Origin: Thermoanaerobacterium sp. RBIITD
Lineage (GTDB): Bacteria > Bacillota > Thermoanaerobacteria > Thermoanaerobacterales > Thermoanaerobacteraceae
Reading direction: 5' to 3'
Assembly (NCBI RefSeq): GCF_900205865.1
Contig: NZ_LT906662.1
Coordinates: 2,555,411 to 2,619,410 of the forward strand
Length of the DNA: 64,000 nt
Position numbers and translations under genes: made by a program. The first letter of the stretch is position 1, and every line of letters starts with the position of its first letter. This document shows positions 1 through 9,194 of this stretch, in pieces. Under the pieces are notes generated by a model. The model did not search any database, was not told where the DNA came from, and saw only the letters and a program-made list of their open reading frames with translations.

Positions 1-253
1 ACTATGATAAAAGCTATTAGAAATATCGGTTATAATGCAAAAGAAAAGACAGAGATTGGAATAGATACAGAAAAAGAGGAAAGAGAAAAAACGATAAAAA
101 CATTAAAAAAGTTAGTTATTATTTCAACTATATTAACAATACCATTACTTATATCAATGTTCGGGAGGATATTTAATTTTTCTGCAGGTATATTAGATAA
201 TCCATGGGCTCAAATAGTAATATCTTTTCCAGTGCAATTTATTATTGGATTTA
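1..253 (+). pseudogene. copA: Copper-translocating P-type ATPase, 5' part, split by intron
   Basis: The frame is open from the left edge, so the true start lies outside the window. The first residues visible (IKAIRNIGYNA) resemble the end of a heavy-metal-associated domain. Two hydrophobic segments follow, ending in PVQFIIGF, the usual run-up to the third membrane segment of CopA-type ATPases. The coding frame stops matching the family at base 253, where an inverted group II intron begins. Joining base 253 to 2967 restores [13 protein letters not shown] in frame. This half alone lacks every catalytic motif and should not make a working pump. Family assignment is firm; loss of function is inferred. 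Confidence 0.9.
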
Positions 254-302
254 GTAGTGATAGGTAAGGCTTTGAAGTTATCTTTGCCTTTTCCCCCACT
301 CC

Positions 303-336
303 AAACCGTACGTGAGACTTTCGCCTCATACGGCTT
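303..336 (-). ncRNA. Group II intron domain V hairpin
   Basis: Read on the minus strand, this stretch gives AGCCGTATGAGGCGAAAGT followed by CTCACGTACGGTTT. That is the 34-nt catalytic hairpin with AGCC near its base, a GAAA tetraloop and a matching 3' arm. It sits just after the maturase gene. Domain VI, with the branch-point region, lies between it and the intron 3' end at 254. Confidence 0.9.
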
Positions 337-344
337 TCCAACGA

Positions 345-2258
345 TTAGTCGCCTTTACGGGGACAGGCGTTAGTGTCGCCACTATTACCTGCTTGCAATA
401 ATTCTCTGAATTTATTGATTTTCACTTTCTGTCTATCCGTATAGTTGCTTGGAATTGGACTTCCATGTACAATATGATGGCATTGTTCGCACAACCATGC
501 TAGGTTAGGCACCTTGTTTACCTTATCAGATTTTAGTTGTGGTTGGATATGATGACATTCCATGTTGCATTTTTCCAGCCATTTTCCGCATATCCTGCAT
601 TTGCCTTTATCACGATTATAGGCGTATTCTCTATTCATAAAATATTCAAAATTATATAGTTTATTATTTTTGTGGTGTATTAGAGTCTTTATATCGTATA
701 GTGGCGGTCTATCCAAAGGTACTTTCTCTTTCTTTTTAAACTGCTTTAAATACAGGTTTCTGCCTTCTTCCGTATATGGCGTCATCTTTTGGTTGAACGG
801 ATATTTTGTCCACTGGCTATGAGTGATAAATGTTTTGGTGATGCCAATGTACTGGTCTTTAACTTTGACCGCAAATGTTTTGGTCTTGTAGCCTTGATGT
901 CTCTGCGGTCTGTTTGCCAATTTTTCCAGTTCAACTTGATGTTCCATATACGTTTTAGGATAGAGCTTTTGGAAAGTTCGGAATGCACAGCGATATATTT
1001 TATTGTCGATATATTGATAAGTGTTGCTGCATATTCCTGTTTTCCAATATTCTGCCATGCCTATAATCATAGAGTTAACCTTCTCAATTTGGATGGCTCT
1101 GTCAAGCTCTTTAGGTACATCTTTCAATTTACGTATCTCCTTATTGATTATTTTGACCTGCTCTTTGACTTTCTTGAAGTCAGGTCTTGATTTACCTACG
1201 AGCTTGGTAGGATGTGGATTGTCCGGAGATGGCCGCTTATAGTCCGCCTGTATAAGGAAGCCTAAAAATTTGACATATTTTTGTGTCATATCCGTTATGA
1301 TCGTCTTTTCTTCGGAAAGTTCAAGTTTAAGCTTATGCTTAAAGTATTTCCGGAGATACTTTAACAGTCTGTTGGCTTCTTTTTCAGTCGTTGTCATTAT
1401 TATCCAATCGTCAGCGTATCTGACTAGGTACTTTGGTATTGTGCCCTGATTCTTAAGTCTTGCTCTATCATGGTTTAGTCTTTGATATTGTTGCTTTGGT
1501 TCCTGATACATTCTACCAATGGTCCAGTCAAAATTGTTTAGATATATATTCGCTAAGATTGGTGATATAATACCACCTTGTGGCGTTCCTAGTTCTGTTA
1601 GGTGTTTAAGGTCTGTTTCTATATAACCAGCCTTGAGCATTTGTTTAATTAGCATCAATATTCGTTTATCATGTATACCTATGCGATAGCATTTGTTTAA
1701 TAATATGCGATGGTTGATGTTGTCAAAGCAACCTTTGATATCGCCTTCTATTGCATATTTAGGTACATCCTTTTTGGCCTTGTTGATGTTATTAATGATA
1801 TCAGCTATTGCATGTTTGGTAGCACGATAAGGTCTAAAACCATAACTGTGAGGATAAAATTTTGCCTCACAAACAGGTTCTATGACTATGTGGATACATT
1901 CCTGAATTATTCTGTCTAACATGGTAGGAATACCCAGCGGTCTCTTCTTGCCATTCTTTTTAGGAATATATATCCTTCTGACTGGTTGTGGCTGGTAGTT
2001 TTTAGCTGTGTTTTGCACAAGTTCTATGAGTTCCTGATATGGCATTTGCAAGTAATAGTTTATGTTGTTTTTATCCACACCGGGAGTGCTAGAACCTTTG
2101 TTGGCTTTGATGTTGTGTATGGCTGTGACTATCGTTATAGGATTAAATGCCAATTCATAAAGTCCATGAAAGCTTCTTCCTTCTTTACTTTTAGCGTAAA
2201 TTAAATCAAGCCTTTCTTTAAGCTGTCCTTCACTTGCAATCTTGTTGTTTATATGCAT
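345..2258 (-). CDS. ltrA: Group II intron reverse transcriptase/maturase with HNH endonuclease
   Basis: This 637-residue intron-encoded protein would bind its own intron RNA, help it splice and copy it into DNA at a new target. The reverse transcriptase core covers roughly residues 90 to 340, with the catalytic YADD at 281 to 284. An X/maturase region follows. The C-terminus (about 560 to 610) carries an HNH endonuclease with paired cysteines (CRICG, HHI, CEQCHH). The length is normal for an RT plus maturase plus HNH protein, and no frameshift is visible. The start ATG at 2258 is preceded by AAGGAGGT on the minus strand. It lies within intron domain IV. Confidence in family is high; current activity is not shown. 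Confidence 0.95.
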   Translation of the reverse strand: MHINNKIASEGQLKERLDLIYAKSKEGRSFHGLYELAFNPITIVTAIHNIKANKGSSTPGVDKNNINYYLQMPYQELIELVQNTAKNYQPQPVRRIYIPKKNGKKRPLGIPTMLDRIIQECIHIVIEPVCEAKFYPHSYGFRPYRATKHAIADIINNINKAKKDVPKYAIEGDIKGCFDNINHRILLNKCYRIGIHDKRILMLIKQMLKAGYIETDLKHLTELGTPQGGIISPILANIYLNNFDWTIGRMYQEPKQQYQRLNHDRARLKNQGTIPKYLVRYADDWIIMTTTEKEANRLLKYLRKYFKHKLKLELSEEKTIITDMTQKYVKFLGFLIQADYKRPSPDNPHPTKLVGKSRPDFKKVKEQVKIINKEIRKLKDVPKELDRAIQIEKVNSMIIGMAEYWKTGICSNTYQYIDNKIYRCAFRTFQKLYPKTYMEHQVELEKLANRPQRHQGYKTKTFAVKVKDQYIGITKTFITHSQWTKYPFNQKMTPYTEEGRNLYLKQFKKKEKVPLDRPPLYDIKTLIHHKNNKLYNFEYFMNREYAYNRDKGKCRICGKWLEKCNMECHHIQPQLKSDKVNKVPNLAWLCEQCHHIVHGSPIPSNYTDRQKVKINKFRELLQAGNSGDTNACPRKGD

Positions 2259-2966
2259 AAGGCAACACCTCCTTATGGTTCATTACCTATATTTCAAGGA
2301 CTTTCAAGATTGCGGTGAGAATTATTTGCAAGAACTAACCGTCTGGTGTCCTTCGTTCAGTATCATTTGTGTTATGATACATCATTACTACTATGACACC
2401 TCCGACTTCCTACATGCTTCATCATGTCGCTACATTCCACATGTAGGCTCTCCTGCGTTCCAGCTCATCTATCCTTAAATGTGACCTTTAGGAGGGTACT
2501 TTACTCCGGGAAGCTCACACCAATGTTTGAGTTACAGTTATTCATTGGCTCTTACAGGCTATTTCATGCTTGTACTTGTATAATGAAGTATCAACATTAT
2601 ACAAAGCTTCCATCGTTTCCACGTTTCCATGGCACATTTTGTCGGAGCTTTAATCATACCTTTCTTGCGTCTCCATAGGTCACGGATGTCCGCACCATTA
2701 TTATCCATGCCTTACATGATGTAAGGTTTAGGTTTTCAGGTTACGACTTTACCTGGCTTCTGACAATAGTGTGTAGCGACACACTGTTGCCAGCAGGAGT
2801 CTCAACACGCACACCGTTTCGGCTTTGATTTGCCTCATTAGCGTTAACTCTGTGTGGCAGAGGAATTTCACCTCTGATTTTGATGAGCTAGTTATCATGT
2901 CATTTCTGACATGTTGACGTTTTTCTTACCTTATCAGGGCAAGATTATCGCGCAAACGCAGCGCAC

Positions 2967-4741
2967 GATACTATAAAGGTGCATGGCACAACCTCAAAAA
3001 TAAATCAGCAAATATGGATACACTTGTAGCACTCGGTACATCGGCAGCATATTTTTACAGTGTATATAATGTATTTACAAAACCTATGTCAGAAATACAC
3101 AACTATTTATATTTTGAAGCTTCGGCTGTTATAATTACTTTAATTACTCTTGGGAAAATGCTTGAAGCAACTGCAAAGGGTAAGACATCAGAAGCAATAA
3201 AAAAACTTATGGGACTTAGAGCAAAGACCGCAAGAGTCATAAGAAATGGTCAAGAAATAGATATACCGATCGAAGAAGTAGAAGTTGGAGATATAGTTGT
3301 AGTAAGACCTGGAGAAAAAGTGCCTGTCGATGGAAAGATTATTGAAGGATATTCAGCGATAGATGAATCTATGATAACAGGTGAATCAATTCATGTTGAG
3401 AAAAATATAGGTGATGAGGTAATTGGTGCAACAATAAATAAAACAGGTACATTTAAATTTGAGGCAACAAAAGTAGGTAAAGATACAGTACTTTCTCAAA
3501 TTATAAAAATGGTAGAAGATGCACAAGGCTCAAAAGCACCTATACAGGAAATAGCTGATAAGGTATCTGGTGTATTTGTCCCAATTGTTATGACAATAGC
3601 ATTATTAACATTCTTAATATGGTATTTAGTATTGGGAAATATAAATTCGGGTATCATAAGCGCAGTATCAGTTCTTGTTATTGCATGTCCTTGCGCATTA
3701 GGTCTTGCAACACCTACATCCGTTATGGTTGGGACAGGTAAAGGCGCTGAAAATGGTATACTTATAAAAGGTGGAGAATATCTGCAAAAAGCAAAAGAGA
3801 TAAAAGCTATAGTACTTGATAAGACAGGTACAATAACAAAGGGTGAACCTGAGGTTACAGATGTGATATCAACAGGTGATATAAGCGAAGAAGAGCTAAT
3901 AAAATTAGCAGGAATAGCCGAAAAAAACTCTGAGCATCCGCTTGGCGAAGCAATCGTAAATAAAGCAAAGGAAAAGTACAAAAAATTGTCAGATCCGGAC
4001 AAATTTGAGGCTATACCGGGCGAAGGTATTTATGCTATAATAAACAATAAAGAATATTATATAGGTAATAGAAGGCTTGCAAATAAACAAAAAATCGATA
4101 TAGATGTAATCGAACCTGTACTTCAACGACTAGAGGATGAAGGCAAAACTGCGATGATTGTTATGTCAAAAGACAAAGTGGAAGGTTTGATTGCTGTTGC
4201 GGACACAGTAAAAGATGATTCATTAAAAGCAATAAGAGAATTACAGGCAATGAATATAGATGTGTACATGATAACTGGTGACAATAGAAGAACTGCCGAA
4301 GCTATTGCAAAACAGGTAGGCATTACAAATGTTTTAGCAGAAGTTTTACCTGAAAATAAAGCGGAAGAAGTTATTAAATTGCAAAAAGAGGGTAAAATAG
4401 TTGCAATGGTTGGCGATGGAATCAACGATGCACCAGCACTTGCACAATCAGATGTTGGTATTGCAATAGGAACTGGCACAGATGTTGCTATTGAGACAGC
4501 TGACATCACACTGATAAGTGGTAATCTTTTGGGATTAGTTACGGCTATAAAGTTGAGTAGGGCAACAATGAGAAATATTTATCAAAATTTGTTTTGGGCT
4601 TTTGTTTATAATACAATAGGTATACCATTTGCTGCTATGGGGCTTTTGAGTCCTGCTATAGCAGGGGGTGCAATGGCATTCAGTTCAGTATCAGTTGTAT
4701 CAAACGCCTTGAGGCTGAGGAGGTTCAGATCAGCTAAGTAG
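2967..4741 (+). pseudogene. copA: Copper-translocating P-type ATPase, 3' part
   Basis: This is the downstream part of the interrupted copper pump and carries all the catalytic parts. These are the TGES actuator loop, the membrane metal site CPC in [11 protein letters not shown], the phosphorylated Asp in [11 protein letters not shown], the HP motif of the nucleotide-binding domain (SEHPLGEA) and the hinge [11 protein letters not shown]. The last membrane pair ends just before the stop. CPC marks a P1B-1 (Cu+) transporter. An internal ATG at 3014 could in principle start translation. The product would then lack the first membrane helices and metal-binding domain, so I treat the gene as disrupted. 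With the intron removed, the window portion is 675 codons plus stop. Confidence 0.92.
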
Positions 4742-4754
4742 TGAGGTGAGTAAT

Positions 4755-4925
4755 ATGGAATGCCCGAATTGCAAAAGCACTAATGTGGGCAAAATAGGCA
4801 ATAACCTGTATTTTTGTAGGGATTGCAATTGTGAGATTAAAATTAAAAAATGTACAGCTGTTGTTAGTGTATATGACTCTGAGGGCTGTATAAGCAAAAG
4901 ATTTAAAGTTTGTTATAATGTTTGA
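4755..4925 (+). CDS. Small zinc-ribbon protein
   Basis: This is a 56-residue protein starting at ATG 4755 behind a GTGAGGTGAG ribosome site, 13 bases after the copA stop and so probably in the same transcript. Two cysteine pairs (CPNC near the start and CRDC about 20 residues on) form a typical zinc ribbon. Two further cysteines follow in the basic C-terminal half. Its size and fold suggest a nucleic-acid or protein binding adaptor, but I do not recognise a named family. A terminator follows at once, which supports it being the last gene of the copA unit. A link to metal handling is only positional. Confidence 0.7.
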   Translation: MECPNCKSTNVGKIGNNLYFCRDCNCEIKIKKCTAVVSVYDSEGCISKRFKVCYNV

Positions 4926-4955
4926 GAGGGGATAGCTTAACCCTCTATTATTTTT
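4925..4955 (+). terminator. Rho-independent terminator after zinc-ribbon gene
   Basis: AGAGGG (4925-4930) pairs with CCCTCT (4941-4946) and is followed by ATTATTTTT. It directly follows the stop of the small zinc-ribbon gene. Confidence 0.75.
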
Positions 4956-5084
4956 GCCTTTTTTGTGATACAAAAAAGTGATATACTATTTAAGATAGAG
5001 CCAATAAAAAGGAATTAAAGTAAATGATAATTGATAAAATATTACTATGTAATAATTTTCTTGTAATTCCATATAGGGAGTGAT

Positions 5085-5993
5085 ATGGTGATAGATATTA
5101 TTAACAAATTTAAAGGGATAATATCAGAAGAGAACATTTTTATAAATGAACCAATGTCAAGGCACACTTCATTTAGAATAGGGGGACCTGCCGATTTACT
5201 TTTGATACCGCAAAATAGGGATGAATTGATAAATGTACTTAATGTCATTAGAAATGACAATATACCTTATTACATACTTGGCAATGGAACAAATATTATA
5301 GTTTCTGATAAAGGTATAAGAGGTGTAGTAGTTAAATTGACTGCCATGAGAAAGATATCAATTATTGGTGAAACAATAATCTCCGAGACAGGTGCATTAT
5401 TATCAGCAATCGCAAATGCAGCCCTTGACAACGAGCTTACAGGGTTTGAATTTGCTAGTGGTATACCCGGTACACTCGGTGGGGCTGTTACAATGAATGC
5501 TGGTGCATATGGTCCTGAAATAAAGGATGTGATAGGGATGGTAGAGGTCATTGATGGAAAGGGAAATATTTATGAACTTGAAAATGGCAAAATGAGATTT
5601 GCCTATAGAAGTAGTGCTATACAGATAGACAAATTGATTGCATTAAGAGCATGGATAAATTTAAAAAAAGGCAATTACAAAGACATAAGAGCCAAAATGG
5701 ATGAATTAAACGGTCTAAGAAGGATGAAGCAACCATTGGAATATCCAAGTGCTGGTAGTGTATTTAAAAGACCTGAGGGATATTATGCGGGTAAATTGAT
5801 ACAGGATGCTGGCTTAAGGGGTTATATGATAGGTGGTGCACAAGTATCCGAAAAACACTGCGGTTTTATAATAAATAAAGGAAATGCAACAGCAGAAGAT
5901 GTATTAAAATTAATTGAACATATACAAAAGGAAGTAAAAAATAAATTTGGAGTGGAGTTGCAAACAGAAGTAAGAATTGTAGGGGAGAAATAG
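5085..5993 (+). CDS. murB: UDP-N-acetylenolpyruvoylglucosamine reductase
   Basis: This cytoplasmic FAD enzyme would reduce UDP-GlcNAc-enolpyruvate to UDP-MurNAc with NADPH, the second committed step of peptidoglycan precursor synthesis. The FAD-binding region includes the run YILGNGTNIIVSD and, further on, SGIPGTLGGAVTMNAGAYG. The C-terminal substrate domain has SAGSVFKRP with the catalytic serine, then AGKLIQDAGLRG. At 302 residues it is of normal length for the short type found in clostridia. Start ATG 5085 follows AGGGAG. It heads the murB-PHP-rapZ-yvcK set, with 26 bases to the next gene. Confidence 0.96.
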   Translation: MVIDIINKFKGIISEENIFINEPMSRHTSFRIGGPADLLLIPQNRDELINVLNVIRNDNIPYYILGNGTNIIVSDKGIRGVVVKLTAMRKISIIGETIISETGALLSAIANAALDNELTGFEFASGIPGTLGGAVTMNAGAYGPEIKDVIGMVEVIDGKGNIYELENGKMRFAYRSSAIQIDKLIALRAWINLKKGNYKDIRAKMDELNGLRRMKQPLEYPSAGSVFKRPEGYYAGKLIQDAGLRGYMIGGAQVSEKHCGFIINKGNATAEDVLKLIEHIQKEVKNKFGVELQTEVRIVGEK

Positions 5994-6019
5994 GCATATG
6001 AAAGGAGCGCATACAATGC

Positions 6020-6751
6020 ATGAAAATATTTGCCGATTATCATACACATACGATATTTAGCCATGGCCATGGTACTATAGAAGAAAATGTCAAAGCTGCT
6101 TTGAAGAAGGGATTAAAAGAAATTGCTATTACAGACCATGGCCCAGGTCATATATTTTTCGGTTTAAGAAGGCCCAATTACAAAAAAATGAGAGACGAGA
6201 TTGATAGGCTTAATGAAAGATATCCTGATATTAAAGTACTTATGGGAGTTGAAGCAAATTTAATAAGTCTAGATGGAGATATCGACGTAGATGACGAATT
6301 GATGAGATATTTAGATATTTTGCTTATGGGTTATCATACGGGGGTTGCACCAAAGGATATCTATAATGGATTTAACATGTTTGGCAAAAATACAATGATA
6401 AAATTAATAAAATCTTTAAGGCCTGTAATAAGGAAACAGAATACGGATGCAATGATTAAGGCAATAAATAAGCATAAAATAGACATTATTACACATCCTG
6501 GTGCAAAAGTCGATATAGATACTGAAAGGCTTGCAGCGGCGGCAAAATCAAGAGGGACTTCCCTTGAAATTAATTCAGGTCATGGTTATATGACTGTAGA
6601 ATATGTAAAAATTGCAAAGGCTGCAGGGGCAAAATTCGTAATAAATAGCGATGCACATACGGTAGAACGTATAGGAGATTTTGAAAGAGGTTTAGAAATA
6701 GCAAAAAAAGCAGGGCTTACAGTAAATGATATAATAAATGCGGAGGTGTGA
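6020..6751 (+). CDS. PHP-domain phosphoesterase
   Basis: The 243-residue protein begins with a metal-binding signature (DYHTHTIFSHGHG) and continues with ITDHGPGH, a GVEAN motif, THPGA and a final NSDAH. These are the metal ligands expected of a PHP fold, as in YcdX and histidinol phosphatase relatives. It probably hydrolyses a phosphate monoester using two or three metal ions; the substrate is not evident. The start is ATG 6020 behind AAAGGAG; an overlapping ATG at 6016 is out of frame. Its stop overlaps the ribosome-site region of rapZ, indicating a shared transcript. Confidence 0.88.
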   Translation: MKIFADYHTHTIFSHGHGTIEENVKAALKKGLKEIAITDHGPGHIFFGLRRPNYKKMRDEIDRLNERYPDIKVLMGVEANLISLDGDIDVDDELMRYLDILLMGYHTGVAPKDIYNGFNMFGKNTMIKLIKSLRPVIRKQNTDAMIKAINKHKIDIITHPGAKVDIDTERLAAAAKSRGTSLEINSGHGYMTVEYVKIAKAAGAKFVINSDAHTVERIGDFERGLEIAKKAGLTVNDIINAEV

Positions 6752-6756
6752 TTGTT

Positions 6757-7611
6757 GTGAGATTTGTTATAATTACAGGCTTATCAGGTGCTGGGAAAAG
6801 CCAGGCATTAAAAGCAATGGAAGATATAGGATTTTTTTGCATTGATAATTTTCCACCTGCACTAATACCCAAGTTAGCAGACTTATTCTATGAATCGAAA
6901 GATATTGATAAAGTTGCCCTTGGTATGGATTTGCGTGGCGGACAGTTATTTAAGGATATTTTCTCAGCACTCGATTATCTTAAAAAGAACAAATATGACT
7001 ATGAGATTATATTTTTAGAAGCTTCGAATGAGACATTGATTAAAAGATTTAAAGAGACCAGAAGAAAGCATCCATTGTCAGACGGGGGTTCAGTTATAAC
7101 TGGTATAAATGATGAAAGACAGAAGTTAATCGATATAAGGCGTATGGCAAACAGTATAATTGATACGACAAACTTAACTGCTGCACAGCTCAAACAAGAA
7201 TTATTCAATATATTTATAGAAGGCAGAAAATTTAAAGGAATTATAGTTAACGTTATGTCATTTGGTTTTAAATATGGAATACCACTTGATGCTGATCTTG
7301 TATTTGATGTTAGATTTTTACCAAATCCGTATTATATTGATGAATTAAGACTATTGACCGGCAATGATAAAAAGGTAAGAGATTATGTAATGAAGTGGGA
7401 AGAAGCTAAGCAATTTCTTAACAAATTAGAAGATATGATTGAATTCTTATTGCCCTTTTATATAAGAGAGGGGAAGTCACAGCTTGTAATAGCTATAGGG
7501 TGTACAGGCGGTAAGCATAGGTCTATAACGATAGCAAATGTACTTTATGAATTATTAAAAAAGAGAGATTATACTGTTGTTATTACCCATAGGGATATAG
7601 GTGAAGAGTAA
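6757..7611 (+). CDS. rapZ: RNase adapter / nucleotide-binding protein RapZ (YvcJ)
   Basis: This P-loop protein of the RapZ/YvcJ family has a Walker A GLSGAGKS near residue 8 and a Walker B-like region with DLRGG. The C-terminal part is conserved (FGFKYG, VFDVRFLPNPYY, IGCTGGKHRS). In enteric bacteria RapZ controls amino-sugar synthesis through small RNAs; in Firmicutes the role is less clear (GTP hydrolysis, competence). I chose GTG 6757 because GGAGG at 6742-6746 is almost touching the upstream GTG at 6748. It follows the PHP gene with coupling and precedes yvcK by about 140 bases. Confidence 0.93.
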   Translation: MRFVIITGLSGAGKSQALKAMEDIGFFCIDNFPPALIPKLADLFYESKDIDKVALGMDLRGGQLFKDIFSALDYLKKNKYDYEIIFLEASNETLIKRFKETRRKHPLSDGGSVITGINDERQKLIDIRRMANSIIDTTNLTAAQLKQELFNIFIEGRKFKGIIVNVMSFGFKYGIPLDADLVFDVRFLPNPYYIDELRLLTGNDKKVRDYVMKWEEAKQFLNKLEDMIEFLLPFYIREGKSQLVIAIGCTGGKHRSITIANVLYELLKKRDYTVVITHRDIGEE

Positions 7612-7753
7612 GCTTAATAAAGGTATTCTAATATACTTACAATTAGACGCTCATCCCTCAAAAACTAAATTATATTTTAGTACCATATTGTATGTGAGCA
7701 TTATAGTTTAATCGAAAATTATCAAAATTACATAAATAAAGGGGTTGTATATA

Positions 7754-8728
7754 ATGAGGGATAATAATGGGTTTTTATATGGTCCCAAAATTGTCGTTAT
7801 TGGCGGTGGGACTGGGCTTTCTACAATGTTACGTGGATTAAAACAATATACACATAATATAACAGCCATAGTAACAGTAGCTGATGATGGGGGCGGATCA
7901 GGCGTACTAAGGGAAGACCTTGGAATGCTACCTCCTGGTGATATAAGAAACTGTATACTTGCACTTGCAAATACAGAGCCTACGATGGAAAAACTTTTAC
8001 AGTACCGATTCAAAGATGGAATGTTAAAGGGTCAGAGCTTTGGAAACCTATTTTTAGCTGCAATAAATGGCATATCAGAAAATTTTGAAGAAGCTGTTAA
8101 AAAAATGAGTGAGGTACTTGCTGTTTCAGGCAAGGTTTTACCTGTTACGCTGGACAATGTTAAACTAAAGGCCAAGCTAAAAAATGGTATAGTAATAGGT
8201 GGAGAATCATTGATACCTAAAATGCAGATAAAGGAAAAGAGTCCTATTGAAGAAATATGCCTTGAGCCAAAAGATGCAAGGCCTGTTGATGAAGCACTTT
8301 TAGATTTAGTTAATGCAGATGGAATTGTATTGGGACCTGGTAGTTTATATACAAGTATAGTACCAAATCTTTTAGTTGATGGTATTTGTGATGCCATAGA
8401 AGGATCGAAGGCATTAAAAATTTATGTATGCAATATAATGACACAGCCTGGTGAAACTTTTGGATATGATGCTAATGAGCATGTAGAAGCACTTTTTTCG
8501 CATGGCTTAAAATCCCTTGATTATGTAATTGTCAATAGTGCCGAAGTACCTAATGAATACAAAAACCGTTATAAGGAAGATATGGCGCAGCCGGTTTCGT
8601 ATGATTTGGATAAATTCAATCAAAAGGGTATAAAAGTGATAGAGAAAGATGTATTAGCTATAAAAAATAATTATATTAGACATGATGAGCAAAAGCTTGC
8701 AGAGGTAATAATCGATTTATTGACATAA
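7754..8728 (+). CDS. yvcK: Gluconeogenesis factor YvcK (CofD-like)
   Basis: This 324-residue YvcK/UPF0052 protein has the CofD-like nucleotide-sugar binding fold. Glycine-rich VVIGGGTGLSTMLRGLK lies at the N-terminus, then ADDGGGSG, PPGDIRN and a GPGSLYTSI loop. In Bacillus YvcK binds UDP-sugars and is needed for cell shape and growth on gluconeogenic carbon sources. ATG 7754 fits AAAGGGG at 7738-7744 better than the in-frame TTG at 7745. The usual next gene, whiA, is missing here; instead a sugar-transport block begins after its stop. Confidence 0.94.
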   Translation: MRDNNGFLYGPKIVVIGGGTGLSTMLRGLKQYTHNITAIVTVADDGGGSGVLREDLGMLPPGDIRNCILALANTEPTMEKLLQYRFKDGMLKGQSFGNLFLAAINGISENFEEAVKKMSEVLAVSGKVLPVTLDNVKLKAKLKNGIVIGGESLIPKMQIKEKSPIEEICLEPKDARPVDEALLDLVNADGIVLGPGSLYTSIVPNLLVDGICDAIEGSKALKIYVCNIMTQPGETFGYDANEHVEALFSHGLKSLDYVIVNSAEVPNEYKNRYKEDMAQPVSYDLDKFNQKGIKVIEKDVLAIKNNYIRHDEQKLAEVIIDLLT

Positions 8729-8751
8729 CATAAAATTTTAGTTCTAATTTA

Positions 8752-8876
8752 ACAAAAAAACCTATTGACAATTGTAGATGTAAGATATAAAATAAATTTA
8801 AAGGTAAGCGCAACCGATTGCAACTGAATGCGCTTAAATGTTTCCCATTAAAGAAAGCGGTTGCTGTAATAATATG
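8752..8876 (+). promoter_or_regulatory. Promoter and LacI-type operator module, copy 1
   Basis: This module contains a sigma-A promoter (TTGACA 8765-8770, 17-bp spacer, TAAAAT 8788-8793). Just downstream, over the expected start of transcription, AAGCGCA (8806-8812) faces TGCGCTT (8829-8835) as an inverted repeat. Within that lies GCAACCGATTGC (8810-8821), a LacI-family operator-like palindrome with a central CG. A further half-like element AGCGGTTGCTG is at 8856-8866. An almost identical copy precedes the second sugar operon at 12384-12508. The repressor gene is not in the window. The layout suggests sugar-inducible repression of the downstream ABC operon. Confidence 0.8.
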
Positions 8877-8892
8877 ACATTATGCGGAGGTG

Positions 8893-8937
8893 ATGAAGGA
8901 AGTATATACATTTTTAATTTATATGAAAACGCTTTAA
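8893..8937 (+). other. Possible 14-codon leader ORF overlapping a cre-like site
   Basis: ATG 8893 sits behind GCGGAGGTG and reads 14 codons to TAA at 8935. The last codons overlap TGAAAACGCTTTAA (8924-8937), which differs by one base from the classical catabolite-responsive element TGAAAACGCTTTCA. It lies between the promoter module and the first sugar-binding protein gene. Either the cre-like site or the short frame could be chance. The rest of the 8729-9194 gap holds only AT-rich sequence I cannot assign. Confidence 0.4.
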
Positions 8938-9194
8938 ACAAGTTTTGTTAAAGCTTTAAAATGGTTGATAACAATTATTATTGACAAGATAAAAAGCTTA
9001 AGAAAATAGTTGTTTAATGGAGAAGTATAATTTAACGTGTATTAAGTACCGCTTAAATTTGTCCTTTAACTTTTTGTTATTAAATTAAAAAGTAGAGGGC
9101 AATTTAAAAATCAATAAAAATTAAATAAATCAAAGGTATACGCCAAAATAATATAAAAATTTTGACGATACCTTAAAATTGAGGAGGTATTTTT

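Larger units (their letters stand above)
254..2966 (-). mobile_element. Group II intron, complete, inserted antisense in copA
   Basis: On the minus strand the element begins with GTGCG (5' end at 2966) and ends in AC (3' end at 254), the usual group II boundaries. It is 2,713 bp long. About 700 bases of structured RNA (domains I to IV) precede the maturase gene, and domains V and VI follow it. Excising these exact ends rejoins the copA frame, which fixes both boundaries independently. The orientation is opposite to copA, so splicing of the intron RNA cannot repair the copA transcript. The HNH motif and intact reverse transcriptase suggest it was or is mobile by retrohoming. Small open frames across the element on the plus strand are shadows. 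Confidence 0.93.

Noticed and set aside
345-2258. Retron or diversity-generating reverse transcriptase
   Set aside because: The HNH domain, the maturase region, domain V and the GTGCG...AC ends define a group II intron. No msr/msd or template/variable repeat is seen.
3014-4741. An independent complete ATPase gene starting at ATG 3014
   Set aside because: The frame continues upstream to the intron edge and rejoins the 5' part exactly; the ATG is internal to the third membrane segment.
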